From assembly GCA_016290325.1 (NCBI GenBank), contig JAEETL010000021.1, forward strand, positions 1 through 47,421: a stretch of 47,421 nt of DNA, given 5' to 3'. Positions 34,301 to 41,014 of this stretch are shown here, piece after piece (the stretch's first letter is position 1; each line of letters opens with the position of its first letter). Both the position numbers and the translations under genes were made by a program. Source of the stretch: Muribaculaceae bacterium. GTDB taxonomy: Bacteria > Bacteroidota > Bacteroidia > Bacteroidales > Muribaculaceae. The notes below the pieces were generated by a model that ran no database searches, had not been told where the DNA came from, and saw nothing but the letters and a program-made list of their open reading frames with translations.

Positions 34301-35026
34301 TCATGGATCAGCAAGCTCGGTATGACCGGTGCCCGTATCTTTGGTTCAGTTGATGACTTGGCTCTCTGGTCACACCTCGATGGTATGAATGTACAGTACA
34401 ACTTCTCAGGTGGTACCGATTATGCTTATGTTCCCACCAAGACCTACACCGTAGGTATTGAGTTGAACTTTGGTAAGACTTATGCCGCTGCTGCTCCCGC
34501 CGTTAACGTCAATGCACTGAACGGTCAGATCAACGACCTGCGCGCTCAGCTCGCTGACGCTCAGGGTGCCGTAGCCGACGCTAACTCTCGTCTGGCTCAG
34601 CTGCAGGGTGACCTCGACGCTGCTAACCGCGCTCTTGCTAACTGCAAGAACGACCTGAACGCTGCTAAGAACAAGCCCGCAGCCGTTGTTGACAACAGCA
34701 AGCAGTACATGAACGTGCTGGTTCACTTCCCCGTGAACAAGACCGCCGTTACCACCGACCAGCGTCCCAACGTTGAGCGCGTGGCTAACTACCTGAAGAG
34801 CCATCCCGAGGCAACCTGCACCATCAAGGGTTATGCATCTCCCGAGGGCAACCAGGAGAACAACATCAAGCTCGCTAACGGCCGTGCCGCCAGCGTGAAG
34901 GATATGCTCGTCAAGAAGTATGGTATCGCTGCCAACCGCATCAACGCTGCTGGCCAGGGTATCAGCAACATGTTTGACGAATTGAGCTGGAACCGTGTTT
35001 CGATTTGCGAAATCGTAGTGAAGTAA
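31331..35026 (+). CDS. SusC/RagA-type TonB-dependent receptor fused to coiled coil and OmpA-like domain
   Basis: A 1231-residue outer-membrane protein. Domains: signal peptide (KKLFMLLIAICAISLGMSAQ), CarboxypepD_reg-like domain (about 22-100; GQVTDANGEPLIGATI), TonB plug (about 110-225; VVDGAPFDGDLNSISPSDIE and LKDASAAALYGARGANG), 22-strand barrel ending near residue 1048 with TYTVGIELNFGKT. A normal SusC would stop there. This one continues through an Ala/Pro linker, a coiled coil (about 1060-1110; NDLRAQLADAQGAVADANSR) and an OmpA-like peptidoglycan-binding domain (about 1125-1231; VLVHFPVNKTAVTTDQRPNV, TIKGYASPEG, RAASVKDMLVKKYGI). Substrate uptake through TonB with SusD is family knowledge; wall anchoring is inference. 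Codons are strongly biased (ggt, aac, aag, cgt), suggesting high expression. The frame is unbroken, and a second such gene is at 46694-47421. Confidence 0.93.
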   Translation: MKKLFMLLIAICAISLGMSAQQVVRGQVTDANGEPLIGATIQPIGGGNGAATDVNGEFSLNLPYNVKTLKVSYVGYNTQELPVQPNMAITMSDSGTALDEVMVVAYGTAKKTSYTGSAEAVSNKKLELRPVTDATKALEGNVAGIQVTTSSGQPGSSPNIHIRGFGSINAYSTPLYVVDGAPFDGDLNSISPSDIESMTVLKDASAAALYGARGANGVIMITTKKGVEGRSNVMWRSTFGWTSPANRRYQNVNQTEYVQLVYEALRNENIDNGMSWSDAETAARNSLSSTLGGEQYNPFKNYSWDQVIDPATGYVRNDLQSAWDENWYDSVLRDNAFRHEHQLQITGGSDHAQYLMSLSYLNQDGILKTTGFERYTGRANINSQITDWLAANINASLAHTISNFSDYDGSSTSNVWYTAQFINPLFPVYLKDINGNNVYDSDGNIQYDWGESTAYGSRPGSMTDFSSLGMLLLDKAETKRDIAGLRTGIVLGSDLAKYGWRQGLKLAVNFSTDYRNSNYMRYMNAQHGNQANAGGLMEKTNSRIQSYTFNQLLTWNRTFGDHTIGLLAGHEWYAYKYNYLLAGKTNLVEGIYELRPGTTLYEADSYSHNYRIEGWLGRLNYNYAGRYFLDASMRQDKSSRFHPDHNKGFFWSAGLNWRISGEKFMQNVGWVNNLSAHVSYGEMGNDMLDTYYAWQSLYDLSYSNATNIGAMIASLENQNVSWEKNQNFNVGLDAILFDHHLQFGIEFYNKLTKDMLLNRPMALSTGFTGFMDNIGDMRNRGIEANLRVTPIRTADFEWNITAMATKNKNKVIKLTKEAPELISGVRIIKEGLPLNTYYMCKSAGVDPSSGVPLYWAFEKDENGDMVPGSEYITDSYSGAANCKYYLGSREPDLYGSLGTDLSWKGLTLSVLTTYSLGGKIYDSLYASGMDLWYLSSTWNKNMLRRWQKPGDVTDVPRSMIAASMLNTDRYLIDASYFAIKNITLSYALPMSWISKLGMTGARIFGSVDDLALWSHLDGMNVQYNFSGGTDYAYVPTKTYTVGIELNFGKTYAAAAPAVNVNALNGQINDLRAQLADAQGAVADANSRLAQLQGDLDAANRALANCKNDLNAAKNKPAAVVDNSKQYMNVLVHFPVNKTAVTTDQRPNVERVANYLKSHPEATCTIKGYASPEGNQENNIKLANGRAASVKDMLVKKYGIAANRINAAGQGISNMFDELSWNRVSICEIVVK

Positions 35027-35080
35027 TCCCGAGACAAGGTATTAAGAATTATATTCATCATTATTTAAAAAGGATATAAA

Positions 35081-36631
35081 ATGAAAAAGATATTTAAATA
35101 TTTGTTCATTGGTATGTTTGGTGTGCTCTGCCTGTCTTCATGCTCTAACGACAGTCTGGTGACCGAGCCCACCGACTCCATGTCGGGATCGACCTTCATG
35201 AGTGACGCTACCAAGGCCCTCGTGCCCCTGAACGGTATCTATCGCTCGATGTACACTGCCGGTTGGTCCACTACCGGTAACACCCACCAGTGCTTCGGTA
35301 TCAGTGCTTATAACCTGATGGCCGAGGTGATGGGTGACGACTGCATCATGGGCGCCCAGGGTTCAGGTTGGTTCTGGTTTGACGCTGCCTATAATGTAAA
35401 GACCCGCTACACCAGCGGTGCATGGCGCAGCTATGACCTGTGGATGGCCTATTACACCTGGATTGCTAACGCTAACTATATTCTCGCCGCCGAGGAGACC
35501 ATGGCTGGCTCCAGCGAGGATGTTGGTTACGTGATGGGTCAGGCTTATGCTATCCGTGCTTACAGCTACTTCATGCTGTCACAGATTTTTGCCCGTAACT
35601 ACACTTATTCCAATGATCCTTGTGTGCCCATCTATAATGAGCCCACGATGACCACCACTACCGGTCAGTCCCGTTCGACCGTTGCTGAGGTTTATGCTCA
35701 GATCGACAACGATATCAACAAGGCTGTTGAGTACTTGGCTAAGTCTCCTGCTCAGCGTCATCCCAGCCACATCAGCTATGCTGTAGCTTTGGGCTTGAAG
35801 TCGCGCATCGCTCTCGTTGAGGAGAAGTGGCAGGAAGCTTATGATGCTGCTGTTGCTGCTATTGCAGCCAGTGGCAAGTCCATCCAGACTATTGATGCTG
35901 CTGCATTTGCTCCCAACAAAGCTAACTTTATCAACTCGGTTGGTCAAGGTAACGTGATGTGGGGTGCCCAGATCGTCAGCGATCAGGCTGGTATGTATGC
36001 TTCGTTGATGACCCACATGAGTGGCACAGCACCCTATGGTCAGCGCGCTCCCAAGCAGATGTCGAGCTGGCTGTATGAAAAGATGGGTGTTAACGACTCA
36101 CGCCGTGCATGGTGGAATCCCGACGAGGCCTACCTGCAGAAGAAATTTGAGTTCTCAAATGTTCAGACTTGGGAAGGTGACTATATTTGGATGCGTGTTG
36201 AGGAGATGTACCTCAATGCTGCCGAGGCTGCATGTATGAAGGGCGACGAGGCCAACGCCAAGAAGTACTTGACTGACCTGATGAGCAAGCGTGATCCTAA
36301 CTACAGCTGCAATAAGAGTGGTACCGCCCTTGGCGCTCTCACTACCGATTTGACTGGTTCACTGCGCGAGGAGATCTTGCTGCAACGCCGCATCGAGCTG
36401 TGGGGCGAGGATGGTCGTATCTATACCATCCGCCGCTGCCACCAGGGTTTCGTGCGTCCTTCAGATTACGGTTGGCCCAGTGGTCTGCTGCTTCCCACTC
36501 ACATTCAGGCTATGCAGGATCCTGCTAGCTACCTGTGGGTACTGACTATTCCTCAGGCCGAGTTTGACGGCAATGAGAACTTGAACTTTGACAGAGACCA
36601 GAACCCGATTGGTGACTATCCCGGTCAGTAA
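35081..36631 (+). CDS. SusD/RagB-type nutrient-binding outer-membrane lipoprotein
   Basis: A 516-residue surface lipoprotein that forms the lid of the SusC-like receptor encoded 54 bases upstream. The signal peptide ends in a lipobox (LCLSSCS, Cys21). The N-terminal SusD segment (SGSTFMSDATKALVPLNGIY), TPR-like helices (GYVMGQAYAIRAYSYFMLSQ, YAVALGLKSRIALVEEKWQE) and the C-terminal SusD/RagB part (MRVEEMYLNAAEAACMKGDE, LREEILLQRRIELWGEDGR) are all there. The ligand cannot be read from sequence: there is no adjacent glycoside hydrolase, protease or sulfatase, so it is not a standard polysaccharide utilisation locus. Middle gene of a three-gene operon. Confidence 0.93.
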   Translation: MKKIFKYLFIGMFGVLCLSSCSNDSLVTEPTDSMSGSTFMSDATKALVPLNGIYRSMYTAGWSTTGNTHQCFGISAYNLMAEVMGDDCIMGAQGSGWFWFDAAYNVKTRYTSGAWRSYDLWMAYYTWIANANYILAAEETMAGSSEDVGYVMGQAYAIRAYSYFMLSQIFARNYTYSNDPCVPIYNEPTMTTTTGQSRSTVAEVYAQIDNDINKAVEYLAKSPAQRHPSHISYAVALGLKSRIALVEEKWQEAYDAAVAAIAASGKSIQTIDAAAFAPNKANFINSVGQGNVMWGAQIVSDQAGMYASLMTHMSGTAPYGQRAPKQMSSWLYEKMGVNDSRRAWWNPDEAYLQKKFEFSNVQTWEGDYIWMRVEEMYLNAAEAACMKGDEANAKKYLTDLMSKRDPNYSCNKSGTALGALTTDLTGSLREEILLQRRIELWGEDGRIYTIRRCHQGFVRPSDYGWPSGLLLPTHIQAMQDPASYLWVLTIPQAEFDGNENLNFDRDQNPIGDYPGQ

Positions 36632-36665
36632 AAAATGTTTAATCACATTAAACTAATTGAATATT

Positions 36666-37457
36666 ATGAAATTAGGTAAATATATTTTAGGATTGGCACT
36701 TATCGCCGCTAGTCTGACCAGCTGCGATCAGGACAATATCGGTGCCATCTATGAGCCCAAGGTAGCCAACGTCTCGTTCATCTCTGCTGAGCAGAGTGCT
36801 ACGACCGAGGCCGAGAGCCTTACTGTTCCTGTGGCTATTAGCCGCGCTATGACCAATGGTACATACACTGCTAATGTTACTATCAGCGATGCCTCTGAGG
36901 GTGTTACCCTTAGGAGCAACCAGGTAACCTTTGCTGATGGTGAAGGTATGGCCTATGCTATGGTTGAGATGACCAATATGCAGAAGGGTACTAACTACTC
37001 TTGCAAGTTGACCCTTTCAGATGCTGATCAGGCTACTGCCAACACAGAGTTTGGTGCCCAGGTAACCACCACCACTGTTAACGTGGTGTGTGACTATAAC
37101 TGGATTAATATGGGTAATGGTTTCTATAGCTCGCCTGAATGGTGGGAAGAGGAATTCTATGTGCCCATCATGCATGCTGAAGGTACCAATATTTACCGTA
37201 TGATGGGTCTGTTCCAGGATGGTTACAACATCCAGTTTACCATCAATAGTGACAACACTGTTACTGTTCCTGGACAGCCTTCGTGGGTACACAGCAGTTA
37301 TGGTGCTGTTTGGCTGGTAGGTGATGCTAATGATACTGCCGATGGCTATGCTGGTACCTATGATGCAGCTAGCAAGAAGGTTACCTTCATCCTGTATCAC
37401 TATGTACCTGGTGTGGGTGGTTTCGGTACCTTCGTTGATACCCTGACCATGCCGTAA
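36666..37457 (+). CDS. SusCD-associated surface lipoprotein with Calx-beta-like N-terminal domain
   Basis: A 263-residue lipoprotein: signal peptide with lipobox LTSC (Cys20), then a beta-rich N-terminal domain (about 30-135) with alternating strands such as VPVAISRAMTNGTYTANVTI and VTFADGEGMAYAMVEM, similar to Calx-beta or DUF4843-type domains of SusE/SusF-like proteins. The second half has many aromatic residues (WINMGNGFYSSPEWWEEEFY, GQPSWVHSSYGAVWLV) that could form a ligand-binding surface. I chose the ATG at 36666, which opens on the signal peptide. It follows SusD by 34 bases and ends before a strong terminator, so it is the third member of this SusCD operon, probably an accessory binding protein. 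Confidence 0.78.
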   Translation: MKLGKYILGLALIAASLTSCDQDNIGAIYEPKVANVSFISAEQSATTEAESLTVPVAISRAMTNGTYTANVTISDASEGVTLRSNQVTFADGEGMAYAMVEMTNMQKGTNYSCKLTLSDADQATANTEFGAQVTTTTVNVVCDYNWINMGNGFYSSPEWWEEEFYVPIMHAEGTNIYRMMGLFQDGYNIQFTINSDNTVTVPGQPSWVHSSYGAVWLVGDANDTADGYAGTYDAASKKVTFILYHYVPGVGGFGTFVDTLTMP

Positions 37458-37496
37458 TCGACGACAAGTTCTTAACTAGAACATCAATCTAACCGC

Positions 37497-37531
37497 AAGG
37501 GTGGGCGCTCCCGTTGGAGTCGCCCACCCTT
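37497..37531 (+). terminator. Terminator of the first SusCD operon
   Basis: AAGGGTGGGCG (37497-37507) pairs perfectly with CGCCCACCCTT (37521-37531), followed by CGTAGTATTTTATT. Confidence 0.8.
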
Positions 37532-37560
37532 CGTAGTATTTTATTAGGGTGTCAGGTAAA

Positions 37561-37790
37561 AGCTCCATTAGGAGCGGTCAGGGCATAGGCAGGGGTGCAA
37601 CGAGGCGAAGCCGAGTGCAACCCCTGCAATAGTAGAAAGCACTGGTCTTAGCCCCATCGGGGCGGCAGTAAATAATTGATATGCAATCTGTAGCCACTAA
37701 CGTGGCTAATATTCTTGTATAGCATTCATTTACAGGGGTTACGCTTTTGCTTTACCCCTGCCTATACCTGTCAGTCCAACGGGCTTAAAA
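37561..37790. repeat. Hairpin-rich island bounded by imperfect inverted repeats
   Basis: The left end GTCAGGGCATAGGCAGGGGT (37577-37596) is nearly the reverse complement of 37754-37772 (17 of 20 with one gap). Between them are several short hairpins: GCAGGGG...CCCCTGC (37589-37628 region), GCCCCATCGGGGC near 37653, GCCACTAACGTGGC near 37692 and AGGGGT...ACCCCT (37734-37759). Just outside is GCTCCATTAGGAGC (37562-37575). No open frame with coding character. MITE-like or structured noncoding DNA. It fills the 378-base gap between the SusCD terminator and the next gene. Confidence 0.65.
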
Positions 37791-37835
37791 TGAGCCTTAT
37801 GATGTGTGTCAGCCTTATTTAGCGGACGCTTATGG

Positions 37836-38594
37836 TTACTTGTAGAATGTGATCCAGTTGGTACAGTATTGGGATTTCTTGTCCACGGGGTGGATCTCGT
37901 GTACCTTGCCGTCGCTATCGCGCCACCATGAGTGGTTCCAGCCGGCTCCCATGTCCATATAGAGGGCATGGGTCGGTGCGAAGGCCTCGAGCAGGGCGAC
38001 AAAGCGCTCATAGGTGACCTCGTCGCGGCTATCCACGATGCACAAGCGACCGTCCTTCTCGCACAAAGCGCGGTACTGGTTGACACCATCACGCCACAGG
38101 GGGCGGATGCTCTCGCCGTCATGGATGATGATGGCTTGGCCGAAGCCCATGCCACCGGCAGCTGCCACGCTGTCGAGTAATTCGCTGTACTCTCCATTCA
38201 CAAACTCCCAAGTGGTGTCACCAAACCAGGCGAAGGCACCACTGTTATCCTTGCACTTAGCGCCCTTGTATCGCTTGCCGCCGCTCACGTGGTCGCCGTC
38301 GATGTTGCTGTGGTCGAATTCATCGAGCAGCTCGTGGGTAAACGCAGCCTCGGCACAGAAGACGACATTGGTGTCCTGCTGGCTAGGCATCGTGCCGCAC
38401 ACGAGGTCGATTGATGTAAACTGGGGGTAATACACGATGAGTCCGTTAACGGTGGTATCGTCTACCATTACAAGGGCTGTTGTATCGTTTTCCATTGTCG
38501 TTTGCATGGGTTTATTGTTGTCCTTGCAGCAGCTGTACAAAGCGACTGCAGCAATCGCGGCGAGCAGGGCGAGTGAATAGAGGGTATATTTCAT
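37836..38594 (-). CDS. Putative lipoprotein, phosphodiester glycosidase (NAGPA/DUF2233)-like
   Basis: A 252-residue exported protein. The N-terminal helix LYSLALLAAIAAVALYSCC ends in a lipobox-like LYSC. The body has blocks resembling the NAGPA family: VVFCAEAAFTHEL, the NIDGDHVSGG segment, GFGQAIIIHDGE, RDGVNQYRALCEKDGRLCIV and ALYMDMGAGWNHSWWR, where such enzymes carry a GG-x-F/W and an ALNLDGG-like motif. Enzymes of the family remove N-acetylglucosamine from phosphodiesters; here the classic motif is altered to YMDMGAGWN, so activity is uncertain. Five or so cysteines could form disulfides in the periplasm. It is monocistronic between a repeat island and a dispersed palindrome. Confidence 0.6.
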   Translation of the reverse strand: MKYTLYSLALLAAIAAVALYSCCKDNNKPMQTTMENDTTALVMVDDTTVNGLIVYYPQFTSIDLVCGTMPSQQDTNVVFCAEAAFTHELLDEFDHSNIDGDHVSGGKRYKGAKCKDNSGAFAWFGDTTWEFVNGEYSELLDSVAAAGGMGFGQAIIIHDGESIRPLWRDGVNQYRALCEKDGRLCIVDSRDEVTYERFVALLEAFAPTHALYMDMGAGWNHSWWRDSDGKVHEIHPVDKKSQYCTNWITFYK

Positions 38595-38646
38595 TGTTTC
38601 TTATGTTATAGAAGAGACTGCGTAACAATTATGACTTGGTTTAGTA

Positions 38647-38685
38647 ACCGTGCTATCGCACGGGAAATTTAAACAAATTATATTT
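38647..38685. repeat. Dispersed ~40-base palindromic element, copy 2
   Basis: CCGTGC-TATC-GCACGG (38648-38663) followed by GAAATTTAAACAAATT. It matches copy 1 (4350-4389) over ~38 bases with two or three changes. It lies between the lgt stop and the phosphodiester-glycosidase-like gene start. Confidence 0.65.
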
Positions 38686-38737
38686 AAAAATTCCAGCAGA
38701 TGAATTATGACACAACCTCAATTTGGAATGATGATGT

Positions 38738-39613
38738 TTATTTCTTCTCGTCGGCAAAGCGGTTGGGATATTCAAGCGGCACGCGTGGGCGTCGCATGGC
38801 CCTGATGATAAGCCAGATGCCCAGTAAGATGAATGGAATGCTCAACAGTTGGCCCTGATCCAAGCCGATGCTGTCGCGCATGGCAATTTCCCACGGTTCC
38901 TGCACATTCTTGATGAACTCGATGAAGAAGCGCGGCACGAAAATGCCTAGCATGAACACGCCGAAGAGGAGGCCTTCACGCTCCTGGGCACGATAACGCC
39001 AATACATCACCATGCAGATGACGAAGGTCAACAGGTAGAAAGCGGCCTCGTAGATCTGTGTGGGGTGGCTTGGTGCGGTGAATATCGGTTCGGCTCCATG
39101 CATCCATGCTCCCAGGTTATCCACGAAACGGAATCCCCAAGGCATTGTTGTCTCGCCGCCGTATATCTCGTGATTCATCAGGTTGCCGATGCGGATGAGA
39201 GCAGCGACAAAGCCCACGGGCACTACCAGGCGGTCAAATGTCCACAGCATGGGCTTGCGGGTCACCCAGCGGCTGTAGAGCCAAATGGCGATCATGATGC
39301 CTAAGGTGCCGCCGTGGCTGGCCAGGCCGCCTTCCCAAATTTTTGGGATTTCACCTAGATGCTGGGAATAATAACCCCAGTCATAGAAAAAGACGTGTCC
39401 CAGTCTGGCTCCCACGATGGTGGCCACCACGACATAGATGAACAGGCTGCCCACCCAGCTCTCGCGGGCACCCTCGTGGCGGAAGATGCGGTAAACAATC
39501 TCGTAGCCCACGAGGAATCCGATGGCGAACATCAGTCCGTACCACCTGACGGTGATGGGTCCCACGCTGAACAATTCAGGACTCGCGGTCCAATCAATAA
39601 ATTCCAATATCAT
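38738..39613 (-). CDS. lgt: Prolipoprotein diacylglyceryl transferase
   Basis: A 291-residue inner-membrane enzyme with seven membrane helices that transfers diacylglycerol from phosphatidylglycerol to the lipobox cysteine of prolipoproteins, the first step in lipoprotein maturation. Motifs: VRWYGLMFAIGFLVGY, ARLGHVFFYDW, the signature GGLASHGGTLGIMIAIW with the essential His, and IGNLMNHEIYG in the Lgt signature, then RIGN and PTQIYEA. It is needed for the SusD-type lipoproteins also encoded here. I chose the ATG at 39613 (MILEFIDWTASP); the frame runs open upstream but would overlap obg on the other strand. A TACCTTTG box lies 30 bases upstream. Confidence 0.95.
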   Translation of the reverse strand: MILEFIDWTASPELFSVGPITVRWYGLMFAIGFLVGYEIVYRIFRHEGARESWVGSLFIYVVVATIVGARLGHVFFYDWGYYSQHLGEIPKIWEGGLASHGGTLGIMIAIWLYSRWVTRKPMLWTFDRLVVPVGFVAALIRIGNLMNHEIYGGETTMPWGFRFVDNLGAWMHGAEPIFTAPSHPTQIYEAAFYLLTFVICMVMYWRYRAQEREGLLFGVFMLGIFVPRFFIEFIKNVQEPWEIAMRDSIGLDQGQLLSIPFILLGIWLIIRAMRRPRVPLEYPNRFADEKK

Positions 39614-39642
39614 AATTGTTAGGTTTTTATCGGTATTTATGG

Positions 39643-39650
39643 CAAAGGTA
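39643..39650 (-). promoter_or_regulatory. Candidate -7 box (TACCTTTG) for lgt
   Basis: Minus strand TACCTTTG 30 bases before the lgt ATG, back-to-back with an identical box for obg. Confidence 0.5.
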
Positions 39651-39681
39651 GCAAGAATTTTCCAATCACAGGAAAAAATAT

Positions 39682-39689
39682 TACCTTTG
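39682..39689 (+). promoter_or_regulatory. Candidate -7 box (TACCTTTG) for obg
   Basis: TACCTTTG 20 bases before the obg ATG; TTTT at the -33 distance is a near match only. Confidence 0.5.
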
Positions 39690-39709
39690 TGGAATAAAAA
39701 CAAAAGATT

Positions 39710-40933
39710 ATGGCAGAGAGTAATTTTATTGACTATGTGAAGATATTGTGCCGCAGTGGCAAGGGTGGCGCCGGATCGGCTCACCTGCACCGCGCGAAGT
39801 ATGTCCCCAAGGGCGGTCCTGACGGCGGCGACGGCGGTCGTGGCGGCCACATCTTCCTGAAAGGCAACCGTAACCTGTGGACGCTTATCCACCTGAAATA
39901 CCAGCGCCACGTGTTTGCCACCGACGGTCAGGCAGGCGGCGAGAATCAGATGACCGGCAAGGACGGCGAGGACCGCACCATCGAGGTACCTTGTGGCACG
40001 GCGGTCTATGATGCCGAAACAGGAAAATTCCTGTGTGACGTTACCGAAGACGGCCAGGTAGTACGCCTGCTGCGTGGTGGCCGTGGCGGCCAAGGAAACC
40101 AGCACTTCAAGACGGCTACCCGTCAGACACCTCGTTTTGCCCAGCCAGGTGAAAAGGGTGTAGAGAAGTCAGTTATCCTTGAGTTGAAGCTGCTGGCCGA
40201 CGTGGGACTGGTGGGATTTCCCAATGCGGGAAAATCCACCCTGCTGAGCGTTATCAGTGCCGCAAAGCCCAAAATTGCCAACTATCCCTTCACGACACTG
40301 GAGCCTAACTTGGGCATTGTGTCCTATCGCGGCGCTCAGTCGTTTGTGATGGCCGACATTCCCGGTATCATCGAGGGTGCCAGCGAGGGCCGTGGCCTGG
40401 GCCTGAGGTTCCTGCGCCACATCGAGCGCAATGCCGTTTTACTGTTTATGGTACCAGCCGACAGTGATGATATCCGCAAGGAATATGATATCTTGTGCCA
40501 TGAATTGGAGACGTTTAATCCTGATTTGGTGTCAAAACCCCGTGTGCTTGCCATCACCAAGTGTGACATGTTGGACGAGGAACTGATTGAACAGATGCGT
40601 CCCGATGTGCCCGACGAGGTGCCTAGCGTGTTCATCTCTAGTGTGGCACAAATGGGTCTGACAGAATTGAAAGACCTGCTGTGGCGCACCATCAACGACG
40701 AGCGCAACCGAATCCCTGAGACGCCCACACACCGTGACCTGGACGAGCGTCATCGCGAACAGGCCGAGGACAACTTCATCTTTGGCGCCGATGACCTCGA
40801 GGATGAGGCTCCCAATGCTGGCGGCAAAATGGTGGACTCGGGCAGCAAGCAGTGGAGCGAGGAATACTGGGAGAGCGACTACGAGGACGAGAACAAAGAC
40901 TTCCAGGTCGTTAGCGACCCCGACGACGCCTAG
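39710..40933 (+). CDS. obg: GTPase Obg
   Basis: A 407-residue essential ribosome-associated GTPase involved in 50S assembly and stress signalling. The glycine-rich Obg domain (about 1-158) is marked by [32 protein letters not shown] and [14 protein letters not shown]. The G domain carries G1 [10 protein letters not shown]3 [17 protein letters not shown]4 TKCDM and G5 ISSVAQ. After about residue 330 comes an acidic tail ([30 protein letters not shown]) instead of the C-terminal OCT domain of some species, a usual Bacteroidetes form. It is divergent from lgt and ends in a hairpin terminator. Confidence 0.96.
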   Translation: MAESNFIDYVKILCRSGKGGAGSAHLHRAKYVPKGGPDGGDGGRGGHIFLKGNRNLWTLIHLKYQRHVFATDGQAGGENQMTGKDGEDRTIEVPCGTAVYDAETGKFLCDVTEDGQVVRLLRGGRGGQGNQHFKTATRQTPRFAQPGEKGVEKSVILELKLLADVGLVGFPNAGKSTLLSVISAAKPKIANYPFTTLEPNLGIVSYRGAQSFVMADIPGIIEGASEGRGLGLRFLRHIERNAVLLFMVPADSDDIRKEYDILCHELETFNPDLVSKPRVLAITKCDMLDEELIEQMRPDVPDEVPSVFISSVAQMGLTELKDLLWRTINDERNRIPETPTHRDLDERHREQAEDNFIFGADDLEDEAPNAGGKMVDSGSKQWSEEYWESDYEDENKDFQVVSDPDDA

Positions 40934-40960
40934 TATTCACCACGACTTATCATAAAAGAA

Positions 40961-40993
40961 AACCCCGATTGTCAGGGAATGACTATCGGGGTT
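40961..40993. terminator. Terminator between obg and the kinase gene
   Basis: AACCCCGATTGTCA (40961-40974) pairs with TGACTATCGGGGTT (40980-40993) with one mismatch. Convergent genes on both sides. Confidence 0.75.
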
Positions 40994-41014
40994 CATATTA
41001 TTTTGGAGGTTTTG

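Noticed and set aside
31331..35026. The SusC-OmpA fusion could be a chimeric assembly or a missed stop codon
   Set aside because: The frame is continuous with uniform codon use, no stop or repeat marks the junction, and an independent locus at 46694-47421 shows the same layout.
39614..40105. N-terminal extension of lgt by 164 residues
   Set aside because: It would overlap obg on the other strand and both promoters; the ATG at 39613 gives the normal Lgt N-terminus.
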